This document shows positions 49,870 through 62,013 of a stretch of DNA of 64,000 nt, piece by piece. Source of the stretch: Hyposmocoma kahamanoa (Eukaryota > Arthropoda > Insecta > Lepidoptera > Cosmopterigidae); contig NW_020653766.1 in NCBI RefSeq assembly GCF_003589595.1, positions 2,040,313-2,104,312 of the forward strand. Direction: 5' to 3'. Below the pieces are notes generated by a model. It saw only the letters and a program-made list of their open reading frames with translations, was not told where the DNA came from and searched no databases. The position numbers and the translations under genes were made by a program. The first letter of the stretch is position 1. Each line of letters starts with the position of its first letter.

Positions 49870-52800
49870 AAACTCAACCCAGTGGCATTTATAATAGACC
49901 TGGTAACAAGGCTACCTTGAGTAGCCATATCTTCATGAAAACCGCAATTACAACCTGAGTGACTTCTAAAGTATAATATAGTGAACATAAGTGAAAATTA
50001 ACAGTGCTATTACCAAAAAAGTGTAGTGTTGTGACGTGTTTGTTGAACCTGACCACAAAGTGGACTACAATTACCGTCTAGAAGAGACATTTATGTGCCA
50101 CAGACGGGTAAGGGACAAGGATATCGAGCCGTAAGCACCCCTAACTAGCGCAATGTGGGTTACTTACTACCAAATATAATTCATTGACTTATTGGCTAAA
50201 AACAGTCAGTATATTGCACCAATTCTAAACTTATTTTATATTTATACCTGCCGTAAGTTGCAGCGTTAAACCTTCCACAAGCGCTGGAGCTCTCTTAACT
50301 ATATTAAAACGTAGTTATATAAAAACCGCAAGGCCTAATTATAGGTCTCATAAGAGTCCCATAATAGAAGCTTTTATATTTAACAATTATGAACATTACA
50401 GTTATTGAAGAGAAGTTCAATATGACAGCCAGATTCTGGCATTGTGTTTAACATTATTGTGGGACCCTTAGCATCTACGCGCATCAAGGTTTTTCGAATT
50501 CAAAGTTTTGGCAAAAGCCGACGCTCGCTTGGTGTGTGGAGCTCCTTAGGGATAAGCTGCAAAGTCGATATAAGTAACATGCCTTTATATATTTCTGTTA
50601 TAAACTGGTACTATACATATGTCATGTAATTATACCATTTTATAGACGCCTTAATCCTATAGTCGAATTTTTTATTAGAGGTAACAAACTGACTAGGTAT
50701 AGTAGGCATCATAATTAGATGCCCAAAATGGAAACAAAGGGAGAATACCTTGGGAACGTACAGAGGGAGTCAGAGGACAATATTTCAAGACAACACTATT
50801 TTTATTTCACCAAAATCTAGCAACCCTTTAAATGTCAGTTTATTATCTCTAATTAAACATCGGACTGGATTACAGAGATTGCTTTCTCTGAAGGAAAATG
50901 TTCACTTACTATCTCTGGGTTTATAAAAAATAGAAAGGTGAACCTGAACGTGTGGTAACGAATTCGGCTTATCCTTTATCGAGCATAATGAAACTTATTG
51001 TGTAATAAAAAAAATTATCGCCCACCGATATGATGTTACATAATGATAAATATTGTTATCGACTTTATAACCGCTACGCTAAGTCTACGATTTACTCCAA
51101 GGACAGGAATTCGTCACAGACGTTTGAACATGTGCAAAATTGAACACAAAATACGAACAGATAAGACAGTTTTCTGGTTATAAACCTATGCAAGCATCCA
51201 CATCAAATACCTGGTCACAAACAGAGAATTCCCTGTATTGCAATGTTACATAATTTATTCCCGCGCATTCGCAACGACCGTATTACCCGTGCAGCGAAGA
51301 CCTTTACTCCGTGGCATATTCTTTCACCAGTATGCCATAGATATGACAAGAAATCTACCCAGACACTAGTGATGCAACAGAAGTGTCATAATGTATACAG
51401 GGGCCTTATCATGAACTCTTATTACAGTTCAGTATAGGTTCGTAACAACAAAAAAGCGGGATGGTGATATACACGTCATGTAGCGCTGTCTCACAACAAT
51501 TCATTTTCTGTCCTAAATTGAATCGTATTTTAACCGAATCGTGAGATTGGATATCGTTCTCGAATCAATGGAAGAAAATCCAAAGAAATTTCCATATTAC
51601 ATTCTTGCTTTGTAAATGTCCTATACATTCGGTAACTGTCATTCGATACCTGTGTTCTGAATAACGTTTGTAGCATTTGCCGGTCAAGAAGCTCGAGTAA
51701 TCGTACGGGTATGACGTCATGTCGGTTCGGTTTCGAATACGACAGTTTGACGTTTGATTCGGGTGTTGTGAAAAAAATCGTTATCGTAAGGTTCAGAATT
51801 AACCCCCTGTGTCCTGATTTTGATTAAAATCGGGATCGATCCTATAGGGTAGTCTCGAAATCAGATAGGTTTCTGAGCGAAAGATGAACCTGATTCCTAC
51901 TATATCTTTCTAATTTGTGAGTTAAATCAAGTATTGTTCCGATTAGAAATGTCGAAAGTTTCCGACCGGCCAGTTGTGAATCGCAATTATGCGCCTCGAC
52001 TCGGAAAAGACGCAGTTTCCGATCGGGAGAGGCAATCAAAATCAAGCTGCTGATGTCAAAAAAGATGCGGAAGTGTAAATGTGTAAAATGGTCTCAATGA
52101 AATAGTTTCAAACGGCTTGTCGTTGGTTTCATAATTACACACTTAACACAACAGAAAACTGATGCGCCTAATCCATCGCAAACGTTATAAAATTCCGATA
52201 AAAATAGCCGAAGCAATTTTTAAATTTAATTCTTTTTTCGAAGAATTTATAATCTTTTAGGCCATGGGAGAGGTGAGAGTCTAAAATATATATCCATAAT
52301 AATAATATGACAATTGGGCTGTTGAGGACGTCCTAAGTTCGACCAATTTAGAAAACACTTATCTAAATAAAATTTTTGCCCATTTTGAGATCAGGTAATT
52401 GGTGTGGTTGTATCACACAAAATACTTTTAGAAAATTTCAGTTTTTCTCGTAGCCGCTAGAGGCGCTGAATGCATAGTTTGCAATACAAAATTGACGCAA
52501 TCTATAAATGGTCGCTAGAGAATGTCGACACCGTAAACTCACGGTAGACGAAAGAGATTAAATTTAACTCATATATTTTACCACAATGTTTAACATCTGT
52601 GTTTGCATTTACTAACTAACTGTTTTCGTTCGTGTAATTTAAATTATGTCAAATTGTAATGCAATTATTTATCTATTTAATTCAATTTACTGTGAGCACA
52701 ATTTGTTTATACAAAGACATATGTTTTAACACTAGAAGTGACTTGGAATACTCAATGATTTATATTGAAGGAAATTTTCCATGCACGTGGAGATTATTAT

Positions 52801-53650
52801 ATTTTCCTTGATTTTTATTAGGTAGTTTTGTATGGCGAACCCCATAAGTGAGTTAACGAAAAATATTTTTTAAATAAAAGATTAATATAATAAATTTTTG
52901 AAATAAAAATTTTTTTACTGGTTATTCGTCGTAATAAAAAAAACAAAAGCTTTACTTGAAAATTAGATTGGGGTCGTCAAATTAGGACCTTTACCTCGCT
53001 CTTTTTCTCTCTTATATTAATAAGCATAAATGTCGGTATAGTAAACGCCATTCTGTCCTCTATGAAGCTCTTTCTTTGATCTCCTTGTACAATGTTATTT
53101 TCCTATATAACCCAAAATCTCAAACAAGAGGTTTTATATCTAAACGGAATGGACATATTCAAAATAAACCTTTGTTGATTTTGAAGGTATGATGAAGCAA
53201 AAGACACTTCTAGTAAACAAGGACAACTTATTAACCAATAAGAGTCTTAAATATAATGATTTCCTTTTTGAAGGAATTGATATTTGTACATCGAACATTG
53301 CTTGACTGTTATATCTTTTTAATACATTTTTACATATGTATAATATTATAGTTAAAGTATAAACGAAATATCGTTGGCACTTCTTATATCTCTGTATCTT
53401 TGTTTTCTTTTATCTGTAGTTATTCATTGAATTAGTTATCAAACCCGAGATAAGAGGACACATTATCAACCAATAATATTTTTACTGTCACATCTCTCTG
53501 ATGTGTGAAAATGATAAAGTCAGCCATAGATTATTAGATTACATAGGTTTTCAGGAGAATCTTTTCTACAAATTGTTTCTGATCGGGTTGTTCCGAGTTA
53601 GTTTGACACTAGGTGTGGTTGTTTGGGACATTATAATTATTACATTAATA
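49870..53650. other. Region downstream of Crk without recognised genes
   Basis: It must contain the rest of the Crk 3' UTR, but no polyadenylation site is distinctive enough to place (AATAAA near 51003 is one option). I saw no protein-coding exon on either strand. Confidence 0.4.
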
Positions 53651-53663
53651 AAATTTTATGTCA

Positions 53664-53803
53664 ACCAGTCAACCGTGACCATGGGATCTGTAAAGGGCCG
53701 CGAAACGTCGGTTTGTTTGAAAAAACAAATATACGCGATTTAAATCCGGAAAAATAGTTTATTTCCTATGTGTAACAATCGCGAAAACCTAAGAATACGA
53801 TAA
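53664..53803 (+). mobile_element. Dispersed repeat C, copy 4
   Basis: TCAACCGTGACCATGGGATC, GAAACGTCGGTTTGTTTGAA, ATACGCGATTTAAATCCGG and GTAACAATCGCGAAAACC. Confidence 0.8.
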
Positions 53804-55271
53804 AAATTTTATGTGTTGTTGAAATCTGTCTTTCCATTCTAATAATTCTTATACAGTTGAAATAAAACTGTATGACTAAATGTAGAAATTGATACTAATA
53901 ATAATTAAATTTTTCCATCAATGCATTACGATGAAAAAGATCCCCTTGGAACATCCGCTTTAAAATAATTTGCTGCTATGGTTTCAAATGAAAATATGGA
54001 ATAAGCGAATTCTTGAGTAAAGCAAGTTATAGTTTGATTCTCTTTTCATATAAAATGCTTTATCTTCATGATCGTTCTTTGAAACGATTGATTGCCATAA
54101 ATGTAACACCAATCTAGAAGTGTCAACTTTATTGAACCACTGCATCGTCTAGTCCTATTATTCCCGCTGAAGTTATTCCTAGTTAGGCTTTTGTGGTATG
54201 TAAAACTCAATGTCTAATGGGAATTTTGGAAATTGGAATCCCAGATATGCAAAATATTCCCAATTTCCGGTTAATAATAATATTCAAAATATTCCCAGGT
54301 TCCGGGAATTTTGGGACAAGACTATTCCGTTATGGGGAAAATGTTCCCCAACATTACGTTAATAGGGATGGTGGGACAAAGAATCCCGGGCATAATGGAA
54401 CTAGAGGTAATGAGTTGTTATTCACGTTGTTCTAATAAGCTAACGCCTGCATTAAATTTTTTTACATATATAATGTAAGTGAATAAATATGGCTTTTTTC
54501 ATTTTACACGACTTGAGGTACAGATATCTGTTTCTAATCATCTGTTAATCATTTTAATAATTTCATTGATCGAAAATCGTAAAATAACTTTTAAATAGCC
54601 AAATTTGACTATTAATGCAATCAATAAAAATGTACGAATACAAGATACGTTCCAATAATGTTATCAAATTACAAACTCTTCTTAATAATTTCAATGATTA
54701 TGATGACTAAACATGACATGTAGTTTTATCGTACGACAAATTGTAAAGCATGATTGAAAAGTTGCCGACATTACAAAACAACGTAAGAAGTATAATTAAT
54801 AATAAAATTAATAAAAAAATATCATTATTCTCATTTTGAACACAATCGGTTAATAGTTGAACGCTCCCAGGATAATACATCTGTCTATTATTTCATATGA
54901 TTTAGTATGTAGTTCCATCTCGCTCTTGTTAGATGTCAGCTAGCCAGCCAGAGACAATAATTAACATTTAAAAAGTAAAATTCATCATCCCGGCATGCCA
55001 TTCCCGTTCAACTTTGTGTAGGTCATGATACGAATTTAAGCAATTCAGTTTTACCACGTCAAGTGAATTGCGTGGAACTTGGCTGGCTGCTTATAAGCTC
55101 ATAGTAGGCCCCCTGCACTATTTCAGCTTTCTAATTTGATGAGTTGCCGGGTATGGATGGCCCATATTTCGTCTCTATTTCTCGTTATATACTCGATGGA
55201 TCGAAGGTTGATACTAAAAAAAAAACATGGCGGCCACAAATCAATATGGCGGACTTTTTTCATAAAATATA

Positions 55272-55420
55272 AACATGGCCAATCAGCCGTGACCATGGGA
55301 TCTGTAAAAAGCCTGTCTGTAAAGAGAGGAACGTTGGCTTATTTGAAAAAACAAATATACGCGCTTTAGGTATGAAAAAATTTATGTCCAGCAAACGCAA
55401 AACCGAAGAACTCGTTATAG
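55272..55420 (+). mobile_element. Dispersed repeat C, copy 5 (diverged)
   Basis: CAGCCGTGACCATGGGATC, ACGTTGGCTTATTTGAAAAA, CAAATATACGCGCTTTAGG, AAACGCAAAACCGAAGAACTC. Confidence 0.65.
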
Positions 55421-55684
55421 TATCTGGTACCTCAAGGTGTGGTCAATACGAAATAATTCTTCCAAAATATGATAGTCAATATTTTTATATGCATTTGCTG
55501 GTGCAAAACAAAGTATTTAGTTTAGTATTACATACAATTACTAGGACGTTTGGTGGCCAAGTTACAGTTATTGTATAATTATTAAAAACATGGCCGCGTG
55601 AATAATTAAACATTCGCCATTTATAATTATTTTTCATAGGCCAACGCCATAACATACAACTAGAGATGGGCAAAGGGTTTGTCG

Positions 55685-55735
55685 TTATGTCGTTATTGTT
55701 GTTTGGGTCTTACCCAAACAACAATAACGACATAA
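55685..55735. repeat. Perfect 24-bp hairpin
   Basis: Arm 55685-55708 begins TTATGTCGTTATTG. Arm 55712-55735 is its exact reverse complement. The loop is 3 bases (CTT). No mismatch occurs. Confidence 0.95.
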
Positions 55736-55773
55736 ATTTTTAGACGACAAAGAGGCAACTGTGGATTCCACTA

Positions 55774-56540
55774 TTAGGGATGCACATTGATATTCGATTT
55801 TTATTCAGACCGATTTAAGTCCATACGATCTAACGATCTTTTAATCGATTTATTTCAATGCGATTTTCAAGCGAATCGATTCAATAGAAAGGCAAATCGA
55901 ATCGTCTAGATCCTTAGTTCCCAAAGTGGTCCAGGTGGATCCCCAGGGGTTCACGGGAGACTCGACGGGGGTCGACATTGGCGTGACAAAAAAATGGGGG
56001 TTCACAATTCGTAAGCTGGGGTCCACGAAAATTTATCTGCTTTCGATAGTGAAGAACTAAAATGTTGGCTTGACTTCACCTATCAATGCAGGCAGATAAT
56101 ATTTTAAGAAGCTCAGCGATTGTTATAAGTAAAAACTTGCATATTCCATATTCAGTACAACGTGTCTACTTTTTTGACGTCCACTCACAGCACAGTCAAT
56201 TAAATTCTCACTTTTTTTTCGAAAACTATTAATTTGTGGTTGGAACTCAGCAATTTGCGTTGCAAATTTCCATAGATCTAATCTTCACATTTTTTGTCGA
56301 GTTTTGGGAATATGGTAGAAATGTAACTAACTGCAGGGGGTCCACCGAAACCAGCAAAATTTTAAAAGTGGTCTATAAGAAAAAAAGTCTGGGAACCTCT
56401 GGTCTAGATCAAAAAGCTGTAAACATTTTGTAATAATATCATTAATTTTGAACAAACTTGATTTACTATAAATATTTAAAATTTTGATTGAATTGATGTT
56501 CAATTATTTTTTGAAATTACTCCACTAGTTTGTAATTATT
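55774..56540 (-). mobile_element. Dispersed repeat J, copy interrupted by a hAT-like element
   Basis: Left part 55774-55911 and right part from 56402 match the uninterrupted inverted copy at 13440-13686 on either side of the insertion point. The left part begins TAGGGATGCACATTG. Confidence 0.7.
55912..56401. mobile_element. hAT-like element nested in repeat J
   Basis: 490 bp. The left end CCTTAGTTCCCAAAG and right end CTGGGAACCTCTG are inverted (GTTCCCA core). Perfect 8-bp duplication GTCTAGAT at 55904-55911 and 56402-56409, fitting the TCTAGA-centred hAT target preference. Only short frames, so non-autonomous. Confidence 0.88.
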
Positions 56541-56717
56541 AATGCAAAGATCTCACTCACAGACGGCACTCAGAAAAAATTCTTCTATTCGACCGGATAC
56601 GGATTCGAAAAAAATTTCTCCTAGGTCATAGATGGCGCTACGGCTAAAAAGTCGTTGAAAAACCAAATGCAAAGATACGACGCAAGCACATAGAAAAAAT
56701 CGTGAGGTCCGCTGGTT

Positions 56718-56806
56718 CGTTCCGTGGCTTAGTTGGTATAGCGTTTGGCACAGTAAGCATACTGTAAGAAGACATCGGTTCGAATCCGGCCGGATCGAAG
56801 GAATTT
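56718..56806 (+). mobile_element. tRNA-like element, family 4, copy 2
   Basis: CGTTCCG stem, box A TGGCTTAGTTGG, box B GGTTCGAATCC and CGGATCG pairing 6 of 7 with the 5' stem. The anticodon arm (CAGTAAGCATACTG) has an abnormal loop and the T-stem one mismatch. It shares its GATCGAAGGAATTTTT tail with 16385-16474. A decayed tRNA gene cannot be excluded. Confidence 0.55.
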
Positions 56807-57009
56807 TTTGTTGAGTGTTCGATCTTTGTATTAATAATTATAAGTATTTAGTTGTAAATATTTTTTAACTCGATTAAAACTCGGCGTTAACAAAATACCG
56901 GGTTAAAACCCGGGCGCTTGCCATCTCTGGTTGTGTAGTATCACTCCATTGTCACAACAACTCTAGGCTTGCGTTTGCGCCAGTATTACCCCCTTAATTG
57001 TAGCTTTGC

Positions 57010-58008
57010 CTCCAACAAAATACAATTGAATTGATAAAAAATAATCCTCATGGACACTCGTGCATTGGGGACATGTACCAAATTGTTATTAATATTGTAT
57101 ATTGTCACTTATATTTTGAGATTACGTGTCATATAATTGTATATGTATTTTAAAACGAAATTTGTCTAATTTTTTTATAATAAGTTATACATATGTAACA
57201 TTTTTTAGTAATAAATAAGAGGAGTTATGGTATTTTGTTTAATTTCTAATTGTATTGTACACAATACAACGTGTAACGTGTAAAACTCATTACGCTATTT
57301 GCTATTTCGTTACCAAAATCGCTTCCATTCGTTTCCGCGGCAATGTAAATTATGCCTAACCTAACCCCTAAGATTCAATTCAAATTGCGGCGGAACGGAA
57401 TGTATGCGAATTTTTGTAATGATATTAATGTACATACCATGAACTTTATGGTCAATGCTGTAACGTACAAACTATATACGAGCTAAATAAAATCTTCTGC
57501 GGAGCGACTATTTCTAATATTTCTCGACTAGAACTGACTAATTCACGTTTTTTTTTGGGCGCAATCAGATCTAAGGCGATTATCACACTGCACCGTGACC
57601 CGCGACGGAGCACGGAGCTGCGTTTTTTAATGTTGCACTGAAGTACCTCATTTTGTATGGAAAACACGCGCCGTCGAACACACTGACAACGCTTCTCCGC
57701 GCGCGGTTTTCCGCGCCCCCGCGCGGAGGGGCGTGGCGGACCGCAGGGTATGGCACACTGCGCTCTGCACAAACAAAAACCAAATAGTATAACTGCAGCG
57801 TCCTGAATGAGTTCTGTATTATTAACCATTCTTGTCAAAAAAGGATCTCGGCTACACGTACAATCATTACGGCGATCAACCGCGAAGCGAGTACTTTAAG
57901 TACTTTAAACCGCTGCCTCAGTGCAGATTAAAACGCTCGTTGAAGCAGATTGCGTCTCCGCCACCGCGCGCGTGGTAGTGTGTTAATCGCCTAAGCTAGG
58001 GGCTGTGG
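57010..58008. other. Intergenic stretch with a GC-rich block
   Basis: About 57570-57780 is unusually GC-rich (CGCGCGCGGTTTTCCGCGCCCC) in AT-rich surroundings and reads open by chance. No product is recognised. Confidence 0.4.
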
Positions 58009-58275
58009 TCCTTGAGGTTCTAAAATGATGCCGCCGGAATAAGCTTATTCCAGAGTGGACAGTTAAACACCTTAATAACTTCAAAACGTCGTAACGACTA
58101 AATCTAGTTTTTTACGACTAGAACCGACTAAATCACGACTTTTTAGTGTAATCAGATCTAAGCTAGGTGTTGTGGTTCTCGATATAGAGAAATGGTGCCG
58201 CTGGAATAAGCTTATTTCAGCGTGGACAGTAAAACACCCTTATAATGTTATTTGCTACTAGAACCGACTAAATAG
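58009..58275 (+). repeat. Two tandem copies of a ~165-bp unit
   Basis: CCGCCGGAATAAGCTTATTC at about 58032 and CCGCTGGAATAAGCTTATTT at about 58196 are followed by GTGGACAGT.AAACACC.TTA. Both are linked by ACTAGAACCGACTAAAT. A partial third unit lies at about 57525-57575. Confidence 0.65.
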
Positions 58276-58330
58276 CGCCTTTTTCAAATTTCAAAAACTC
58301 GACCATGGTCACGCTGGAATCGAGCCGGCA

Positions 58331-58370
58331 GTGTCCGAAATGCCTCGTCAGTGTCCGAAATGCCTCGTCA
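58331..58370 (+). repeat. 20-bp perfect direct repeat, two copies
   Basis: GTGTCCGAAATGCCTCGTCA occurs twice in a row, followed by a diverged third copy. Confidence 0.9.
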
Positions 58371-58859
58371 GTCTTCGGAATGTTTGGACAGACTTCCGAA
58401 TGTGATGAAATGTCGATGATGTCGCAACGGTATGCTCCACCATGCCAATGGGTGCCGGGCCTAAGTAGTGAATGAGGAAGAGTGAGTGTTGGAGCAAAGT
58501 TCATACATACACTTACGCCCTCGGACTGCCATTGGGGTAGGCACACGCTACTTAGCGACAAATCAAGAACCTTTCTTACGAGCAAATGCGAAAAGCCGTG
58601 CCCAATTAATTCCCTAATGTATATATAGGTACATACGTTTTATAATGGTTTCAACTTGTAAGGTAAATGAAGGCGTATCTAATTCGTTGCTTTGAGGGGA
58701 CATACTGCGTGTACGATTCGTCGCTTAGAGGACGTGCTGTACACGGGAAGCCATATACCCGAACAGTATCTTTTCTACATAAGATTCTTTACAATGACCT
58801 CCCTATCAACCTCTTGGTTGTACGGGAAGGGCACTTATAACCTACGCAAGCAAGCCCGC

Positions 58860-59500
58860 ACAGGGACCTACTCAGTTGAGTCCTGACCCCAGATCAGGCC
58901 ATTTGCACAAACTTCATCCGCTTCTCAAAACGCTAGTGCCTTGGGTAAGCTGCCCTGGGTGCACGCACAGTATACTCACTACCCTTGCACACTGCGCAAC
59001 TAAAGGTTACCCCCGCAAAGTCCACTACCAAATCTCCTCTTTGGTGGCGGATAGGTACGCACGCTCACCTCCAGACGCCGAAACATCTCTCGGGTTGTCA
59101 GAAACCTACATGTCTGGAGGGACCACAGGATATCTAGCTCTCCGGGCTAGTGTCGGAGATGCCGGTCGCAATGTCCTATGACAATGTCCGGACATAGCTT
59201 CGGACTTACAAGGTAACTCACGTGCACCGGGCGTCTTCTCGCCTTAGGCCCTCGTCTAGATCGCTAAGACACGCTAGCTGCGCGCCCCGCCACTTGCTAC
59301 AGGGGCAGACAAACGAGTTCATCCCTGCAGCTAACAATAAATCCGGGTCCACCAGAGACGCCTGTGAATAGGCGTATCACTGGCAGAGGACTTGGCCCGG
59401 ACGACGCCCGCCGTACTCTGGTCTTACGAGGAGCCCGTAATCTCCCCAGAACTCCCTATCTCCCGGGTCTGTGGATAGGAAACATACTCGAAGACGGTAA
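58860..59500. other. GC-rich block of unknown origin
   Basis: About 640 bases with clearly higher GC than its flanks (for example GCGCGCCCCGCCACTTGC, CTTGGCCCGGACGACGCCCG). A 101-codon frame (58876-59181) exists but matches nothing I know. A retroelement UTR or ORF remnant is the most likely reading. Confidence 0.4.
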
Positions 59501-59904
59501 ACAAATATCTATTCACAACAAATAACACTTACGAATCTTACTAGTTCTTCTCAGGGGAATTTGCCTCACGAATGAGTAGTACGTACCTAATACTTTGCTT
59601 GTCAGAGCATGGATGCCCAATCTTTTACATACTGGCCGGAGTGACATTTATTCTTATTCAAATTTTCTTTGTTACCTCGTAGAACTCTCTTCATGTCAAG
59701 TTGTGTTTTTTTCACGCTGTACTTATATAATTTAATAAAAATCTTTATTAAAATCAGTTTTCTCATTTATTGATACAGCGGGAGGAGCTCTATCATTGCT
59801 GACCTATGAAATAATGATAATTTGAATTTATTTTGTAACGGTCTAAATTGGTTGGATGTAGACATACTCAATGCATACACACACACGCACCATTACAAGG
59901 TGTT

Positions 59905-59985
59905 CGTACAATTGATAGCACATCAACTTTGACACTATGGGCCGTTGTTGTTAAGACATACAGAATAGAATTCAATTTGTCAAGG
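59905..59985 (+). repeat. TIR element family B, partial copy
   Basis: AGCACATCAACTTTGACACT, ATGGGCCGTTGTTGTTAAG, ATAGAATTCAATTT match the middle of the family B unit. Confidence 0.6.
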
Positions 59986-60769
59986 TGGCTTAATACGAAA
60001 CGAAAATCCAACATTATATAAACGGCACCGGTAAAATGCTTGCTTAGCACGTTTAAATCGAGGATTTAAATGTGCGAATAAATAATTACATACCATAGCG
60101 AATTTTCAAGAAGCAAATTCTGCTTCTACACACGTCTCAGTAAAATAAAATGTAATAATAATGTAATAAAATCTCAATTTCCATTCTATAATATACCTAA
60201 TTGTTATTGGAATTTATTAATAACCTACGTAAAATATTATTTATTTTACATGGACGTATAATTAACTCTATACTTAACTAGCCCTGTACGATACCTACGG
60301 TGGGGTCGGGCTTGCCCTGCGGCGCTAGGTCGGGTTTAGTTTACGAGGCGTGCTCATGCTCTTCGGTGGCACAGCAGTTAGTACTAATGGGCGCTTGATG
60401 AGGAGGCCGATTTGGGCCAATTTAAGAAACGGACATTCCTAAGGTGGATTTGGTCTGAGTATTCTGGGTTGTCGTTCTTTTGGTATTCATAGTACAGGAA
60501 ATTCGGAAGTAGTTCGGCATTTTTTCCCCTAAATACTTCTCTTTGGCATAGCTTTCAAGAAAATGGAATCTAACAGAGAGACGGTTGAGATACAACAACG
60601 CTATAATAAGTATTTCATTTTCACTACATCGGGAAGTATGCCTTACATTTTTACAATTGTGAGATCTTGTATTCGTAATCTATTACGCCGCATATTACCT
60701 CCATACGATGGTGTACGGACGCTTCGGGCTTCGTCCTCGGCACTTATGACTTTGTTTTAAAAAAATTGA

Positions 60770-61450
60770 AATAGCTCTTTAATGGCGGCTATATTTAAAA
60801 ATTGCAAAAATATATTTTGACCACTAATTATTATCAATTCTAGTACTCTTTTCGGGCCAATTTTCAGTCAGAGCAAAGCAAGTTTTTTCAACAGGCATTT
60901 ACATAAAAAAATACTGTTATATCGAAAAACGGCGGAAACAAATTTTTACCCCAAAATATGATTGAAGCCATGCCATTTTCAGTGGAATTAGAAGGAATTT
61001 TTATCGCCAAAAGTTTGTATGGCAGCCATAGTGAACAATATCGAAAAATAAATTTTGACCGCTAATTATTATTAAACACTCATAAAGACCCCGACATGTC
61101 CATTTTCAATCGAATTCGAGCAAATTTTTATCTGCCGCTAAAAGAGTTTGTATGGCAGCCAGACAAATTGAAAAAATGACGAAAAATAAATTTTCACAAA
61201 TCATTTCCGGCACTTCTATTCGCCTCCACATGCCAATTTTCATCTGACTCAGAGCAAATCTCTTTCTGCGGCTAGTTTTAACGAAAAAAACGCTCATATA
61301 GCAGCCATACTAAAAAATGGCGAAAAAGACTTGTTCCCAAATTATGATTAAGAACTCATAAAGACCCCCACATGTCAATTTTCAGCCGGTTTGAAGCAAG
61401 TCTTTCTACAGCCGCCATTTTGAATTCGCCATCTTGAATTTTTTTAACCC
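60770..61450 (+). repeat. Degenerate tandem array, five units of ~116-143 bp
   Basis: CCA(A)TTTTCA-GT/AT occurs at about 60855, 60971, 61098, 61233 and 61376. Each is followed by a GAGCAAATTTTTATC-like segment and TATGGCAGCCATA. Spacing grows from 116 to 143 bases. No convincing protein is encoded. Confidence 0.65.
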
Positions 61451-62013
61451 AGGCAGTTGACCAATGGTACCCTCTATGCTATTCCTTCGAGCACCTCCTA
61501 CTGATAGTTTCCGTTATAGAAGACCTTGAAATTTGTATGGCGGCCATCTTGTTTATTTGAATTTCGAAAGTTTTTTACTTCATCCGGAAATTATCCCGGG
61601 CATAAAAATGCACAAATATTTCCGCCATATATTATAGTTTTTGCAGGTCGTTGATCACTCTTTCATGTTTTCTACATTCAGGTCCTTTCATATTTGATTC
61701 TTTGTTTTGGAACGTATCCGCGTAGAAAGATTTATATATCTTTTTTCTGCCATATTGGGAAGTATGCGTTCTATTTCTATCAGTGAGTCTAAGCTTGTAG
61801 CCTTTTAAATACATAATAATAAAAATAATGAGAATAATTTGCAGTGATACTATAGTACTAAATTACACTGCATACCAACATCGAAGGAAACTCGAAAATG
61901 TTGACATTGACATTCAATTGTTTAGTCTATGGTACGGCGGTATAACGCGTGCTTTGTTTATTGCTGTATATTTTATCTAGAAATTTTTTAAATTCCAGAA
62001 CTAAGACTAAAAA

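Noticed and set aside
56718..56806. Functional tRNA gene
   Set aside because: The anticodon loop cannot be formed normally, and the flanking tail is shared with another repeat copy.
57452..57838. 128-codon minus-strand open frame
   Set aside because: It is open mainly because of the local GC-rich block; no domain or conserved residue pattern is seen.
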